Assembly (NCBI RefSeq): GCF_036516575.1 | Contig: NZ_DATBTY010000058.1 | Span: 1-64,000 of the forward strand | DNA from: Cerasibacillus sp036516575 | GTDB lineage: Bacteria > Bacillota > Bacilli > Bacillales > Amphibacillaceae | Length of the DNA stretch: 64,000 nt | Reading direction: 5' to 3' | Shown here: positions 8,640 to 17,578 of the stretch, piece after piece | Layout of the letters: the number at the start of each line of letters is the position of its first letter | Position numbering within the stretch: the first letter of the stretch is position 1 | Notes under the pieces: model-generated | Database searches by the model: none | Told to the model about the DNA's origin: nothing | What the model saw: the letters and a program-made list of their open reading frames with translations, nothing else | Made by a program: the position numbers and the translations under genes

Positions 8640-9287
8640 ATGGAACAACATAAGATACCACAAGCAACGGCAAAACGATTACCGTTATATTATCGTTATT
8701 TAAATAACTTACAACACCAAGGTAAGACCCGCGTGTCATCACAAGAACTAAGTGACGCTGTTAAAGTTGATTCTGCTACAATCCGAAGAGATTTTTCTTA
8801 CTTTGGCGCACTTGGTAAAAAAGGTTACGGATATAATGTAGAATACTTACTTCACTTTTTTAGAGAAACATTAGACCAAGATGAATTAACTGAAGTCGCT
8901 TTAATCGGTGTTGGGAATCTAGGAACCGCATTTCTAAAGTATAACTTCTTAAAAAATAATAATACTAAAATTGTTATGGCCTTTGACCGTGATCCGAATA
9001 AAGCGGGGACTAAAATTGGTGGAGTACCGGTTTATCATGTTAACGAACTCGAGGAAAGGCTAAGTGACATCCATGTCGCTATTTTAACGATTCCTGCAAG
9101 TGAAGCAGAAGCTATGACAGAACGCTTAGTGGGAAATGGTGTTGAAGGAATCCTAAACTTTACACCAGCACGAATTACTGTCCCGAACCATGTTCGTGTT
9201 CACCATATTGATTTAGCTGTCGAGCTACAAGCACTGGTTTACTTTTTAAAACATTATCCATTAGAAAGAGAAAATAAAAAGAAGTAG
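8640..9287 (+). CDS. rex: redox-sensing transcriptional repressor Rex
   Basis: Rex represses fermentation and anaerobic respiration genes and leaves DNA when NADH/NAD+ rises. The N-terminal winged helix contains SSQELSDAVKVDSATIRRDF-type residues near 37-55. The Rossmann domain has GVGNLGTA near residue 88. Length is 215 residues. It starts behind AAGGGGG, 31 nt after moaC. B. subtilis has tatAY-tatCY next; those genes are absent here. Confidence 0.96.
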   Translation: MEQHKIPQATAKRLPLYYRYLNNLQHQGKTRVSSQELSDAVKVDSATIRRDFSYFGALGKKGYGYNVEYLLHFFRETLDQDELTEVALIGVGNLGTAFLKYNFLKNNNTKIVMAFDRDPNKAGTKIGGVPVYHVNELEERLSDIHVAILTIPASEAEAMTERLVGNGVEGILNFTPARITVPNHVRVHHIDLAVELQALVYFLKHYPLERENKKK

Positions 9288-9308
9288 CATGTTATGCTAC
9301 TCCTTTTT
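9283..9308. terminator. bidirectional terminator rex / ydiK
   Basis: AGTAGCAT pairs with ATGCTACT around a GTT loop. It has A-rich and T-rich flanks and overlaps the rex stop codon. Confidence 0.8.
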
Positions 9309-9497
9309 GTTTCTGTCTTTTCTTTGTACGTCCATACGTATCAATTTAATGGCCAGTCCAAAATCAAATGCTGCGATACCAGCTAAAAACATAGTTTTAA
9401 ACGTCCAAATCGTGTCACCAGCTGTTTGAATCGCTAACCATAAAAACATGGCTCCTAAAATAAAGGACATGACAGCTTGAAATTTTAAAGAACGCAT
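9297..9497 (-). CDS. ydiK: small membrane protein YdiK
   Basis: This 66-residue protein has two hydrophobic helices (about 8-22 and 32-50) and a basic tail. Size, sequence pattern and place between rex and groESL match B. subtilis YdiK. Its function is unknown. A GGGGG site precedes the ATG. It lies 5 nt after ydiL and is probably in the same transcript. Confidence 0.8.
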   Translation of the reverse strand: MRSLKFQAVMSFILGAMFLWLAIQTAGDTIWTFKTMFLAGIAAFDFGLAIKLIRMDVQRKDRNKKE

Positions 9498-9502
9498 TGA
9501 TG

Positions 9503-10276
9503 TTAGCCCCCAATGAATATAATTGTTTTAAGTTGTTCAAGTTGTTGTTGCATACGTTCAATGTCTTCAGGTGTCAGATTATACTGGGCTATAATCGTGA
9601 TTGTGTTCATTGACATATGAACGATAATGGGCACGATGATACGTTTTGTCTTTACATATAAGTAGGCAAATACAAGTCCCATCGAGGAATAAATTAAAAC
9701 ATGTTCTGGTTCACCATGAATGATCCCAAAGATAAATGAACTTGCTAATGCAGCAATGATGAAATTGCTTTTCTTATACAATGTACCAAAAATGATTTTC
9801 CTGAAAACAATTTCTTCTAAGAAAGGTGCAACTAGAGCCGGAACAATCATAAAAAGAGGAAAACTCCGCGAAATATTCATAATCATACCTGTATTTTCTG
9901 ACCCTATTTCTACACCTATGATCATCGTTTCAATATAGACAGCGATCATTTGTGCAAAGTAAGCCATAAACACCCCAAGAATGGACCAAAGGATAACCGT
10001 ATTCCATGAAGCAGCTTCTGGATGTGGATCCATTTTCATATCTGGTTTGAGTAAAATAAGGACAACAATTGCCCCAATTATAAAACTGATAATTTGGTAA
10101 TAAATGGCTATTGTTTGAACATCAAATTGGAAAAGTAAATATATCGCTGGTATACCAATAATTCCAGAAAATAATGTTAATATATATGTTGCAATAATCC
10201 ACCAATAATGTTTTGCCAATGAAAAAACGTCCCCTTCATCAAAAGATATCATTACGATTCTTTTGTATTTTATCAT
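9503..10276 (-). CDS. ydiL: CPBP-family intramembrane metalloprotease YdiL
   Basis: This is a membrane protein of up to 257 residues with about seven hydrophobic segments. CPBP (Abi) motifs are present in order: EEIVFRK near residue 160, FGIIHGEPEH near 190, and HMSMN near 225, which would bind the catalytic metal. In B. subtilis ydiL sits upstream of groES in the same orientation. The start is uncertain: ATG 10276 or ATG 10252, neither with a good ribosome site. Confidence 0.85.
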   Translation of the reverse strand: MIKYKRIVMISFDEGDVFSLAKHYWWIIATYILTLFSGIIGIPAIYLLFQFDVQTIAIYYQIISFIIGAIVVLILLKPDMKMDPHPEAASWNTVILWSILGVFMAYFAQMIAVYIETMIIGVEIGSENTGMIMNISRSFPLFMIVPALVAPFLEEIVFRKIIFGTLYKKSNFIIAALASSFIFGIIHGEPEHVLIYSSMGLVFAYLYVKTKRIIVPIIVHMSMNTITIIAQYNLTPEDIERMQQQLEQLKTIIFIGG

Positions 10277-10381
10277 ATTTCAAGTGGGCTGAATAATAGT
10301 ATGTGTCATAACCTCTTTTTTAAAAAAACAATGATAAATGAGCTTTCCTACTTAAGATTATCGTCATTTAGTTTATTTCAC

Positions 10382-10410
10382 TTGCATTTTTTTTTGTTAT
10401 TATTTATGAT
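10382..10410 (+). promoter_or_regulatory. groESL promoter
   Basis: TTGCAT (10382-10387) and TATGAT (10405-10410) are spaced by 17 bp, a vegetative sigma-A promoter directly upstream of CIRCE. Confidence 0.8.
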
Positions 10411-10421
10411 ATTAATTGGTG

Positions 10422-10448
10422 TTAGCACTCGAAGATGGTGAGTGCTAA
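10422..10448. promoter_or_regulatory. CIRCE operator (HrcA binding site)
   Basis: TTAGCACTC and GAGTGCTAA form a perfect 9-9-9 inverted repeat between the promoter and groES. This is the classical target of the heat-shock repressor HrcA. Confidence 0.97.
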
Positions 10449-10483
10449 AAAATATAGGAAAAGGAATTAAGGAGGTTGTCTAC

Positions 10484-10750
10484 ATGATTAAACCACTAGG
10501 AGATCGAGTTGTTATTGAACTCGTAGAACAAGAGGAGAAAACAGCAAGCGGAATTGTTTTACCTGATTCTGCTCAAGAAAAGCCACAAGAAGGAAAAGTT
10601 GTTGCAGTTGGAACAGGTAAGAACAAGGCAGAAGAAGTGAAAGAAGGAGATCATATCATTTTCTCCAAATTTGCTGGTACAGAAGTGAAATATGAAGGCA
10701 AAGAATACTTAATTCTTCGTGAAAACGATATATTAGCTGTATTAGGTTAA
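10484..10750 (+). CDS. groES: co-chaperonin GroES
   Basis: GroES caps the GroEL ring during ATP-driven protein folding. The protein of 88 residues begins MIKPLGDRVVIE, has the mobile-loop region EKTASGIVLPDSAQEKPQEG split around residues 18-36, and ends in LRENDILAVLG. ATG 10484 lies 8 nt after AAGGAGG; the frame open from 10442 starts inside CIRCE and is not used. Confidence 0.98.
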   Translation: MIKPLGDRVVIELVEQEEKTASGIVLPDSAQEKPQEGKVVAVGTGKNKAEEVKEGDHIIFSKFAGTEVKYEGKEYLILRENDILAVLG

Positions 10751-10800
10751 CTATACTTAATGATAAAAACAAGGCATTAGATTTTAAGGAGGGCATTTAA

Positions 10801-12420
10801 ATGGCAAAGGAAATTAAATTCTCAGAAGATGCACGTCATTCTTTAATGCGTGGTGTCGATAAATTAGCAGATGCTGTGAAAGTGACACTTGGACCAAAAG
10901 GACGTAACGTTGTTTTAGATAAGAAATTTGGCTCACCATTAATTACAAATGATGGTGTAACAATTGCTAAAGAAATGGAATTTGAAGACCGTTTTGAAAA
11001 TATGGGCGCACAGCTTGTATCAGAAGTAGCAGCAAAAACGAACGATGTTGCTGGTGACGGTACAACAACAGCTACAGTGCTTGCACAAGCTTTAATTCGT
11101 GAAGGTTTGAAAAACGTAACTGCAGGTGCAAATCCTGTTGGTGTACGTCGCGGAATTGAAAAAGCTGTCGCGGCTGCAGTAGAAGAGTTAAAAACAATTT
11201 CTAAACCAATCGAAGGTAAAGACTCAATTGCACAAGTTGCAACGGTTTCTTCTGACGATAAAGAAGTTGGAAACTTAATTGCAGAAGCTATGGAACGTGT
11301 CGGTAATGACGGTGTTATTACAATCGAAGAATCAAAAGGATTCACAACTGAATTAGAAGTTGTTGAAGGAATGCAGTTTGACCGTGGATATGCTTCTCCA
11401 TACATGGTAACAGATCAAGATAAAATGGAAGCTGTTTTAGAAGATCCATATATCTTAATCACGGATAAGAAAATTAGCAATATCCAAGAAGTATTACCAG
11501 TACTTGAGCAAGTTGTCCAACAAGGTAAACCACTTCTTCTTATTGCAGAAGATGTAGAAGGTGAAGCATTAGCTACACTTGTTGTTAACAAACTACGTGG
11601 TACATTTAACGCGGTTGCAGTTAAAGCACCTGGATTTGGTGACCGTCGTAAAGCAATGTTAGAAGATATCGCGATTTTAACTGGTGGTCAAGTCATTACA
11701 GAAGATCTTGGCTTAGATCTAAAGAGTGCTACAGTTGAACAATTAGGTCGCGCTTCAAAAGTTGTTGTATCTAAAGAAAATACAACAATCGTTGAAGGTT
11801 CAGGTGACCCTGAAGCAATTGCTTCACGTGTATCTCAAATTCGTGCACAAGCAGAAGAAACAACTTCTGAATTCGATAAAGAAAAACTACAAGAACGTTT
11901 AGCTAAATTAGCTGGTGGAGTTGCTGTTATTAAAGTAGGTGCAGCAACAGAAACAGAATTAAAAGAACGTAAACTTCGCATTGAAGATGCATTAAACGCA
12001 ACACGTGCGGCAGTTGAAGAAGGAATCGTTTCAGGTGGAGGTACAGCTCTTATCAATGTTTACGGTAAAGTAGCTGAACTTGAGCTTGAAGGTGACGAAC
12101 AAACAGGAGCAAACATCGTTCTACGTGCTTTAGAAGAACCGGTTCGTCAAATCGCATTCAACGCTGGACTAGAAGGTTCAATCGTTGTTGATCGCTTGAA
12201 AAATGAAAAAACAGGCGTCGGCTTTAACGCTGCAACTGGTGAATGGGTCAACATGATTGATGACGGTGTTGTAGACCCTACAAAAGTAACACGTTCAGCG
12301 CTTCAACACGCAGCATCTGTAGCAGCTATGTTCTTAACAACAGAAGCTGTTGTTGCTGACATTCCAGAAGAAGAACCAGCAATGCCTGATATGGGCGGCG
12401 GAATGCCAGGCATGATGTAA
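10801..12420 (+). CDS. groEL: chaperonin GroEL
   Basis: This is the 60-kDa chaperonin that forms the double heptamer folding chamber. Length is 539 residues. VTLGPKGRNVVL near residue 28, GDGTTTATVLA near residue 86 and the methionine-glycine tail GGGMPGMM are standard. It follows groES after 50 nt with an AGGAGGG ribosome site and shares the HrcA-controlled promoter. Confidence 0.98.
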   Translation: MAKEIKFSEDARHSLMRGVDKLADAVKVTLGPKGRNVVLDKKFGSPLITNDGVTIAKEMEFEDRFENMGAQLVSEVAAKTNDVAGDGTTTATVLAQALIREGLKNVTAGANPVGVRRGIEKAVAAAVEELKTISKPIEGKDSIAQVATVSSDDKEVGNLIAEAMERVGNDGVITIEESKGFTTELEVVEGMQFDRGYASPYMVTDQDKMEAVLEDPYILITDKKISNIQEVLPVLEQVVQQGKPLLLIAEDVEGEALATLVVNKLRGTFNAVAVKAPGFGDRRKAMLEDIAILTGGQVITEDLGLDLKSATVEQLGRASKVVVSKENTTIVEGSGDPEAIASRVSQIRAQAEETTSEFDKEKLQERLAKLAGGVAVIKVGAATETELKERKLRIEDALNATRAAVEEGIVSGGGTALINVYGKVAELELEGDEQTGANIVLRALEEPVRQIAFNAGLEGSIVVDRLKNEKTGVGFNAATGEWVNMIDDGVVDPTKVTRSALQHAASVAAMFLTTEAVVADIPEEEPAMPDMGGGMPGMM

Positions 12421-12446
12421 TATACAACTGAAAAGGATTGATATAA

Positions 12447-12476
12447 CGGGGTTTGTCTAATGACAGACCTCGTTTT
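12447..12476 (+). terminator. possible first terminator after groEL
   Basis: CGGGGTTTGTC pairs with GACAGACCTCG (two G:U pairs), followed by only four T. It is probably weaker than the next hairpin. Confidence 0.5.
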
Positions 12477-12511
12477 ATGATGGAGATATCACATTTATAT
12501 CACTTATTGAG

Positions 12512-12559
12512 AAGTCCACTTCTCGTTATTCTAATGAATAATGAGAGGTGGGCTTTTTT
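12512..12559 (+). terminator. strong terminator after groEL
   Basis: A 20-bp stem (12512-12531 with 12536-12555, three G:U pairs) with a TAAT loop ends in a T run. Confidence 0.9.
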
Positions 12560-12560
12560 G

Positions 12561-12896
12561 TGGTTAACAAAGAATATAACAATCTTAACCAGCAATTGTT
12601 CTTATGTTTCTTAACTATAGAACAGATTGGCTTCTCATGGAGGCACACTAACTCTTTTCATTAGAAAGGTATGAGAAAAGTGGGGTTGACTGTGAACGTG
12701 ATAAATTGCCTTATGTTTCCTTTAAAAGTTTAAGCGATTACTTTTTATGAAAATTCCCAAAAGGGTAAAATATTAGTATGCATATGACTGATTATTGGTT
12801 ATAATTATAATAGAAAAACTTAAATTTAATTCAGCAAAATAACTTAGAAACATGTATTAATCGTATTTTATAATTGATATGAAAGGGGAATTTAAA
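12561..12896. other. intergenic region upstream of the secreted amidase gene
   Basis: I see no gene here. A TATAAT-like sequence near 12802-12812 (TTATAATTATAAT) may be the -10 of the next gene, with TGACTG near 12785 as a poor -35. Confidence 0.4.
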
Positions 12897-14003
12897 ATGT
12901 TAAAAATCAACAGAAAGAGAATCGTTTTGATTATCATAACTCTAGCCTTTTTTGGATTTGGAACGTCGACTTACGCAAATAACATGAAAGAAACTGTTGA
13001 GAAGCATGAGCAGTTACCAACGGAAATTGGAATTAGCGTACTAAAAGAAATGTTAGACCAACAAAAAGAAGGATTTAAAAGTGGAAATCCGCTTTTAAAT
13101 AGTCAAATTTCGAAACTAACCGAAACAGATGAAGCAGTACTGCTTTATTATGCAATGGTTGATGTTGACAAACTCCCTTTAACAGATTTTACCTATTCAA
13201 TTGATCATGTGGATGTTTATTTAGATGATAAAGACCAAATGATAGTGGAAGGGTACATTATTAGGAATTTTATATTTGGGAAAGGCAATGATCAATTTGA
13301 AACGTCACTTGGTGATAACATTGCGGTGAGGATCGATGGAGAAAAAGATAAATTTCTTCAAAATGGAATCATTAACGAAATGAGTAAAGTTAGCTTGACT
13401 CAAAATACTGCTGAAAATAAACAGTTGATAAGTAAAGATGAGTTTTTAAAGAGATACCAAGAAGAGGTTGACAATGATAATCAACAAGGTGAAGATACTG
13501 ACTTTGAGAGTGAAATAGAAAATGAAGAACATGCTCAGTTGGCATACACGTATAAAGGGTCAGTTGCCGCTTATTATGCTTTGAAATATGCTTTAAATCC
13601 AAATAAGAAATACAAACTCTATCGTGCAGATTGTACGAACTTTGTTTCTCAAGCGTTACATTATGGTGGTATACCACATTTCACAAAGTGGAAACCCTAT
13701 ACCAACGCGTGGATAAATGCGGGAAGCTTTAGGAATTACATCAGAGAATCTGGCGGATTAAAGATGAAAACAGTTAAAGATACTTATGCCAATGTGAAAT
13801 TAGGTGATGTTTATCATTACGATACGAGAAATAGTATCTTTTTACCAATACCAGACGGATGGATGGAACATACTGCTATTGTAACCAGTCTCCAGAACAA
13901 GAAAATTTTGGTGAGTTATCATTCGAATAACCGTAAGAATGTCCCTAGAGAGTACTATACAAGTGTTGAAGGTGGTAAAAGATATTTATCTAGTATAAGG
14001 TAA
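12897..14003 (+). CDS. secreted protein with C-terminal amidase-like (Amidase_6) domain
   Basis: The 368-residue product has an N-terminal signal peptide (basic start then a hydrophobic run to about residue 25, ending TSTYA). An unknown domain follows (about 30-200), then a C-terminal NlpC/P60-like fold of the putative amidase family: DCTNFVSQAL with Cys246, GDVYHYD near 301, HTAIVTS with His325, and SYHSNNRKN at 341. Such domains are predicted cysteine hydrolases, perhaps on cell-wall peptide bonds. ATG 12897 has AAAGGGGAA upstream. The substrate is unknown. Confidence 0.75.
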   Translation: MLKINRKRIVLIIITLAFFGFGTSTYANNMKETVEKHEQLPTEIGISVLKEMLDQQKEGFKSGNPLLNSQISKLTETDEAVLLYYAMVDVDKLPLTDFTYSIDHVDVYLDDKDQMIVEGYIIRNFIFGKGNDQFETSLGDNIAVRIDGEKDKFLQNGIINEMSKVSLTQNTAENKQLISKDEFLKRYQEEVDNDNQQGEDTDFESEIENEEHAQLAYTYKGSVAAYYALKYALNPNKKYKLYRADCTNFVSQALHYGGIPHFTKWKPYTNAWINAGSFRNYIRESGGLKMKTVKDTYANVKLGDVYHYDTRNSIFLPIPDGWMEHTAIVTSLQNKKILVSYHSNNRKNVPREYYTSVEGGKRYLSSIR

Positions 14004-14067
14004 ATCGCGTTTATGGATTTACTCTAGAAGTAGTAGTGAACAATTTATAAATGAAGGGAGTTTTTAA

Positions 14068-14370
14068 ATGGTATTGTTAATAATCGCTTTATTAGCATGG
14101 CTTTATTACCTTTCTTTAACCTTCTATTTCAATTGGCAGCCATTCTCAATGGATGGGATATCAGGCGTGTTATTGATTGTGGGTATTATTTCCTTTCTAG
14201 GTGCTGTTTTTTCTTACTTTTTCAGCGACAAAAAGAGACTTAAAGTAACAGTTTCCACCTGCATAATCAGTGGCCTGCTTATACTATATATGATTTACCT
14301 GTATGCAGCCGAGGATGTAAAATTATGGGGAGACATCGAATCTCTCTTTCCTTTCTTAACAATTAATTAA
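14068..14370 (+). CDS. small membrane protein of unknown function
   Basis: This 100-residue protein has three predicted membrane helices (about 2-19, 31-53, 62-82) and a short charged loop DKKRLK. I do not recognise a family. The ATG follows GAAGGGAG. It lies 64 nt after the secreted amidase gene and may share its transcript. Confidence 0.6.
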   Translation: MVLLIIALLAWLYYLSLTFYFNWQPFSMDGISGVLLIVGIISFLGAVFSYFFSDKKRLKVTVSTCIISGLLILYMIYLYAAEDVKLWGDIESLFPFLTIN

Positions 14371-14588
14371 AGAAAGTAATGAGTATAAATAAGTAATCGA
14401 CTTTATCTGTTTTGGTCAAAATAATTTGTTGCGTCAATAGGTTCCTTTAATTGTTTCACGGAATGTTTTATAGCCCCTTGCACGCCTGCCGAGAAAAGTT
14501 GATAGATAGTTTGAGATTTATCTATCAGCATTTCGTACAATTACCAGTCCACACAAGCTATGTTATAAAATTTAATCTTTACACTATA

Positions 14589-14625
14589 TTGACAAAACTA
14601 TTAAAAATAGTATATTTGTTATAAT
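14589..14625 (+). promoter_or_regulatory. promoter region with palindromic operator before the bacteriocin-like operon
   Basis: TTGACA (14589-14594) and TATATT (14611-14616) are spaced 16 bp; a perfect TATAAT with extended TG lies at 14617-14625. Between -35 and -10 sits an inverted repeat ACTATT-AAA-AATAGT (14597-14611), a likely repressor site. Confidence 0.6.
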
Positions 14626-14635
14626 ACAAATAGAC

Positions 14636-14693
14636 AAACCACTTCGGCATCTAGAGATAGCATATATTTCTAAATGTTTGGAGTGGTTTTTTA
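14636..14693 (+). promoter_or_regulatory. leader hairpin overlapping the ribosome site (possible attenuator)
   Basis: AAACCACT near 14636 can pair with AGTGGTTT near 14682, followed by a T run, so it resembles a terminator. The 3' arm contains the GGAGTGG ribosome site of the next gene, so the hairpin could control either transcription or translation. Confidence 0.45.
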
Positions 14694-14694
14694 T

Positions 14695-15035
14695 TTGAAA
14701 ACTATTTTTTAGAGGGGTTTTTAATTCTGGCCGTAACTTTATTGTTAAGCACCCAAGTGTTGAGTGTTAAAGCAAGTGGAGTTGAGATTAATATGACTCC
14801 AAAAAGGATTTCAGCTAAGTCTGGGTCATGGCACACTATTACTGTCAGCACCAATGTAGGAGGAACGAATTATATTAGGTTTTCAGAAACTCCCGAGGCT
14901 TGTTGGAGAGGGGGATACGCAAATTGTTCTAGAAAATTCTCACAGCGCTGGTGGTCGAATACGATTACTAATTATACGTATATGGGACAGGTGACAAGAT
15001 TAGTTATTGACAGAGTGAGGTGCAAGTATAAATGA
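14695..15035 (+). CDS. small secreted cationic protein, bacteriocin-like (apparent frameshift in signal peptide)
   Basis: The open frame in the second part encodes a hydrophobic segment (FLILAVTLLLS, ending VKA) and a mature part of about 87 residues, rich in Lys/Arg, Trp and Tyr with three Cys. No normal start codon fits this frame. TTG 14695, behind GGAGTGG, starts MKTIF in another frame and reaches TAG at 14710; one extra T in the T6 run (14705-14710), or a -1 slip there, joins it to LEGFLILAV and gives a perfect signal peptide. Otherwise ATT 14724 behind AGAGGGG could start. Its stop overlaps the permease start. The context resembles lactococcin 972-type loci. I recognise no close family. 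Confidence 0.55.
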
Positions 15036-17578
15036 AGACAATCCGGTTACATTCAAATAAAACACTTTGGATAGGAATCACAGTGTTGACGCTCATCATC
15101 AGCACTGTTTCTTACACATTTTCTCTCTTTGCAGATGCAAATGAACAGGTAGAACAAAATATTACCAACTTTTCTCGGGGTACATATGACATATTAATCC
15201 GACCGGGTGACGCGCGTACAGATTTAGAAAAAAAGCTCAATTTGATTGAAGAAAACTATCTTGGAGTGGGAGATGGTGGAATAACGATTGAGGAGTGGCA
15301 GGCTATAAAGAGTCACCCTCATGTAGAAGTTGCAGCACCAGTTGCTTCCATTGGCTTATTTACCGCCCGCGAGCGAACATTCATGTATGCAAAAGATCCA
15401 ATGGACCGACTGTATTTCGAAGTGGAATATTCTACGAATGATGGCGTACAAACGTATTCAAGAGAAGAAACAGACTGGTTATTGGATTTTGGTATTTCCG
15501 TTGAGGAGACGTTGCAATTTCCTTCGTCTATTGAGGTTATGAAAAATTATTTTAGTTACGATACGATTACGTTTCAGTTTCCGACGTCATATCATCAAGT
15601 TGTTGCTGTTGATCCATCTGAGGAAAAAAAATTAACTCAGTTTGATTTACATCAGCTTGCTGAAGAAAATGTTTATGATCGAGATGCATACGGCGGAGGG
15701 AAGTATTCTATTCCAATTATGAGTTTAGCCGATACGACTATTCCTGTTGAATTAACATACATAGTAGATAAGCTAGATAATGTAACTAAAGATGAAATAG
15801 AAGAATGGAGAGAGATTTTTAACGATAGCGATGATGACCATCCTGATCCATGGGGAAGAATGTTGTTTGAAAACCAAAAAAAGTATGAAGAAATCGTACG
15901 AAAACATGTCATGGCTAAGCGTTTATATCAGGAAAATGTATACACTCTTATCCCTGAAGAAGACCATTCTCCTTTTCGTCAAGAAATTTTGTATTTAGAT
16001 GAAGAAATGAAATTGAGGTTAGAAGATGAAGCGCTTATTGAACTTGGTCATGTATATAATCCTCACACCCAAAGAGTTGGATACCAACTGTCTCCTGTCA
16101 CATACGAAATAGTAGATGATAAGAAATTAGTAGTGCAACAAACAGGTGTGGATGAAATATATGCGGCACCTACATATCGGGATTTAGAGGAGATTGAGTT
16201 CTTTGATAAGCCCGAATTTGATGAGTCTGGTCGGCTAGTCGATGATGAAGGTTACTTCAATTTCACTGAAAATGGAACGTTTTCTATCGAAGAAAACACG
16301 ACTTCCCTAGCCTCATCTCCCCTCGGTATTTACGGTCGAGAAGCGCCTTACTTAGCAGATGCTCCAAATAAAACATTACACCCGTCAGCCGTGCCAGGTA
16401 GTTTCATTAATACGCCTGCTCATGGCTTGATTTCCATTGATTATGCCGAAAAGATTAAAGGTGATGCACCGATAGATGCGATCCGTGTCAAAGTAGCTGG
16501 AATTACCGGGTACGATAAAAAAGCTGCCGATTTGATTGAGTCATTGGCGAATGAATTTGAAGAAAAAGGTTTTACCGTTGATATTGTAGCAGGTTCTTCC
16601 CTTCAAGATTTAACCGTTGAAGTGGAAGGGATTGGTGAAGTGATCCAGTCGTTCACGACGTTAGGTGCAGCTGATACGGTTGTATCGAGTTGGAACGCAA
16701 TGCAGATTGGACTGACGATTTTATATGCGCTCGTTGCACTCATATTCGTAAGCTTTATGTTCTTCAACTTACTCATTGATCGGAAAGAAGATGAGCAATT
16801 ACTCGCGCGTCTTGGCTGGTCGGAAAAATGGATTCGGAAACTTAGAAATCGAGAGTGGATGATGCTGTTAGGTATTCCAATGATTGTCGTTTCTCTCGTA
16901 TTTGTTGGACTTGGATTGTGGCAAGGGAAATGGGTCCCTCTCATACTATCCATTTGCTTAAGTCTCTTACTCGTAATCCTTTATTTTGTGTCTATTTCCT
17001 TAACGAAAAGACCAAAGCGCACCCTTTACAAGCAGAGGAAATCCGTTACATTCCAAAATATTCGCTATTACCGAAACCAGTTGCTTGCGGCTAGTTTCCA
17101 ACTGTTCTTAACAACGATTGTCACGTGCTTTCTCCCATTCTTTTTAATCGAACACGTGCAAATGACAAAACAAACTCGATTAGGAGTATATGTACACGGA
17201 GAAATCGAGGGGATTTTTATCATCGTTATTGTTTTATTGTATGCTCTGAGTTTAACGACGATCTATCAAACGTTTCGTAGGTTGTGGGAGCAGCGGGGTG
17301 CTGAAATCAAGTTATTTCAAACGAACGGTTGGGATAAGCAGTTTGTGCGCCATTATTTCTTAAAGGAAATATTAATTTGGGCAGGAGGTTCGGCGGTACT
17401 AGGCATGCTTGTGAGTATGGGGACAATGCTATTATTGTTTGATCTGACACTGACAATCGTCCTATTACAAAGTGCCGGATTGGTGCTCATCATCAGTATA
17501 GCAATCACATTTTCATTATATACGTTAAGTAAAATGAACGTAAAGGGAGGAACGATAGATGCACATGGAGCTTCGTAA
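15032..17578 (+). CDS. FtsX/MacB-type ABC transporter permease with large extracellular domain
   Basis: The product has 848 residues. It has one N-terminal membrane helix (about 11-30), an external region of about 530 residues, then three helices (about 564-585, 610-630, 635-660) and a further set near 685-705, 722-742, 775-800 and 803-825. This suits the bacteriocin-associated or peptide-handling branch of FtsX-like permeases. ATG 15032 overlaps the stop of the small secreted protein (ATGA), and the gene overlaps the ATPase gene by 20 nt. It probably exports the small protein, or protects against it. Confidence 0.8.
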   Translation: MKTIRLHSNKTLWIGITVLTLIISTVSYTFSLFADANEQVEQNITNFSRGTYDILIRPGDARTDLEKKLNLIEENYLGVGDGGITIEEWQAIKSHPHVEVAAPVASIGLFTARERTFMYAKDPMDRLYFEVEYSTNDGVQTYSREETDWLLDFGISVEETLQFPSSIEVMKNYFSYDTITFQFPTSYHQVVAVDPSEEKKLTQFDLHQLAEENVYDRDAYGGGKYSIPIMSLADTTIPVELTYIVDKLDNVTKDEIEEWREIFNDSDDDHPDPWGRMLFENQKKYEEIVRKHVMAKRLYQENVYTLIPEEDHSPFRQEILYLDEEMKLRLEDEALIELGHVYNPHTQRVGYQLSPVTYEIVDDKKLVVQQTGVDEIYAAPTYRDLEEIEFFDKPEFDESGRLVDDEGYFNFTENGTFSIEENTTSLASSPLGIYGREAPYLADAPNKTLHPSAVPGSFINTPAHGLISIDYAEKIKGDAPIDAIRVKVAGITGYDKKAADLIESLANEFEEKGFTVDIVAGSSLQDLTVEVEGIGEVIQSFTTLGAADTVVSSWNAMQIGLTILYALVALIFVSFMFFNLLIDRKEDEQLLARLGWSEKWIRKLRNREWMMLLGIPMIVVSLVFVGLGLWQGKWVPLILSICLSLLLVILYFVSISLTKRPKRTLYKQRKSVTFQNIRYYRNQLLAASFQLFLTTIVTCFLPFFLIEHVQMTKQTRLGVYVHGEIEGIFIIVIVLLYALSLTTIYQTFRRLWEQRGAEIKLFQTNGWDKQFVRHYFLKEILIWAGGSAVLGMLVSMGTMLLLFDLTLTIVLLQSAGLVLIISIAITFSLYTLSKMNVKGGTIDAHGAS

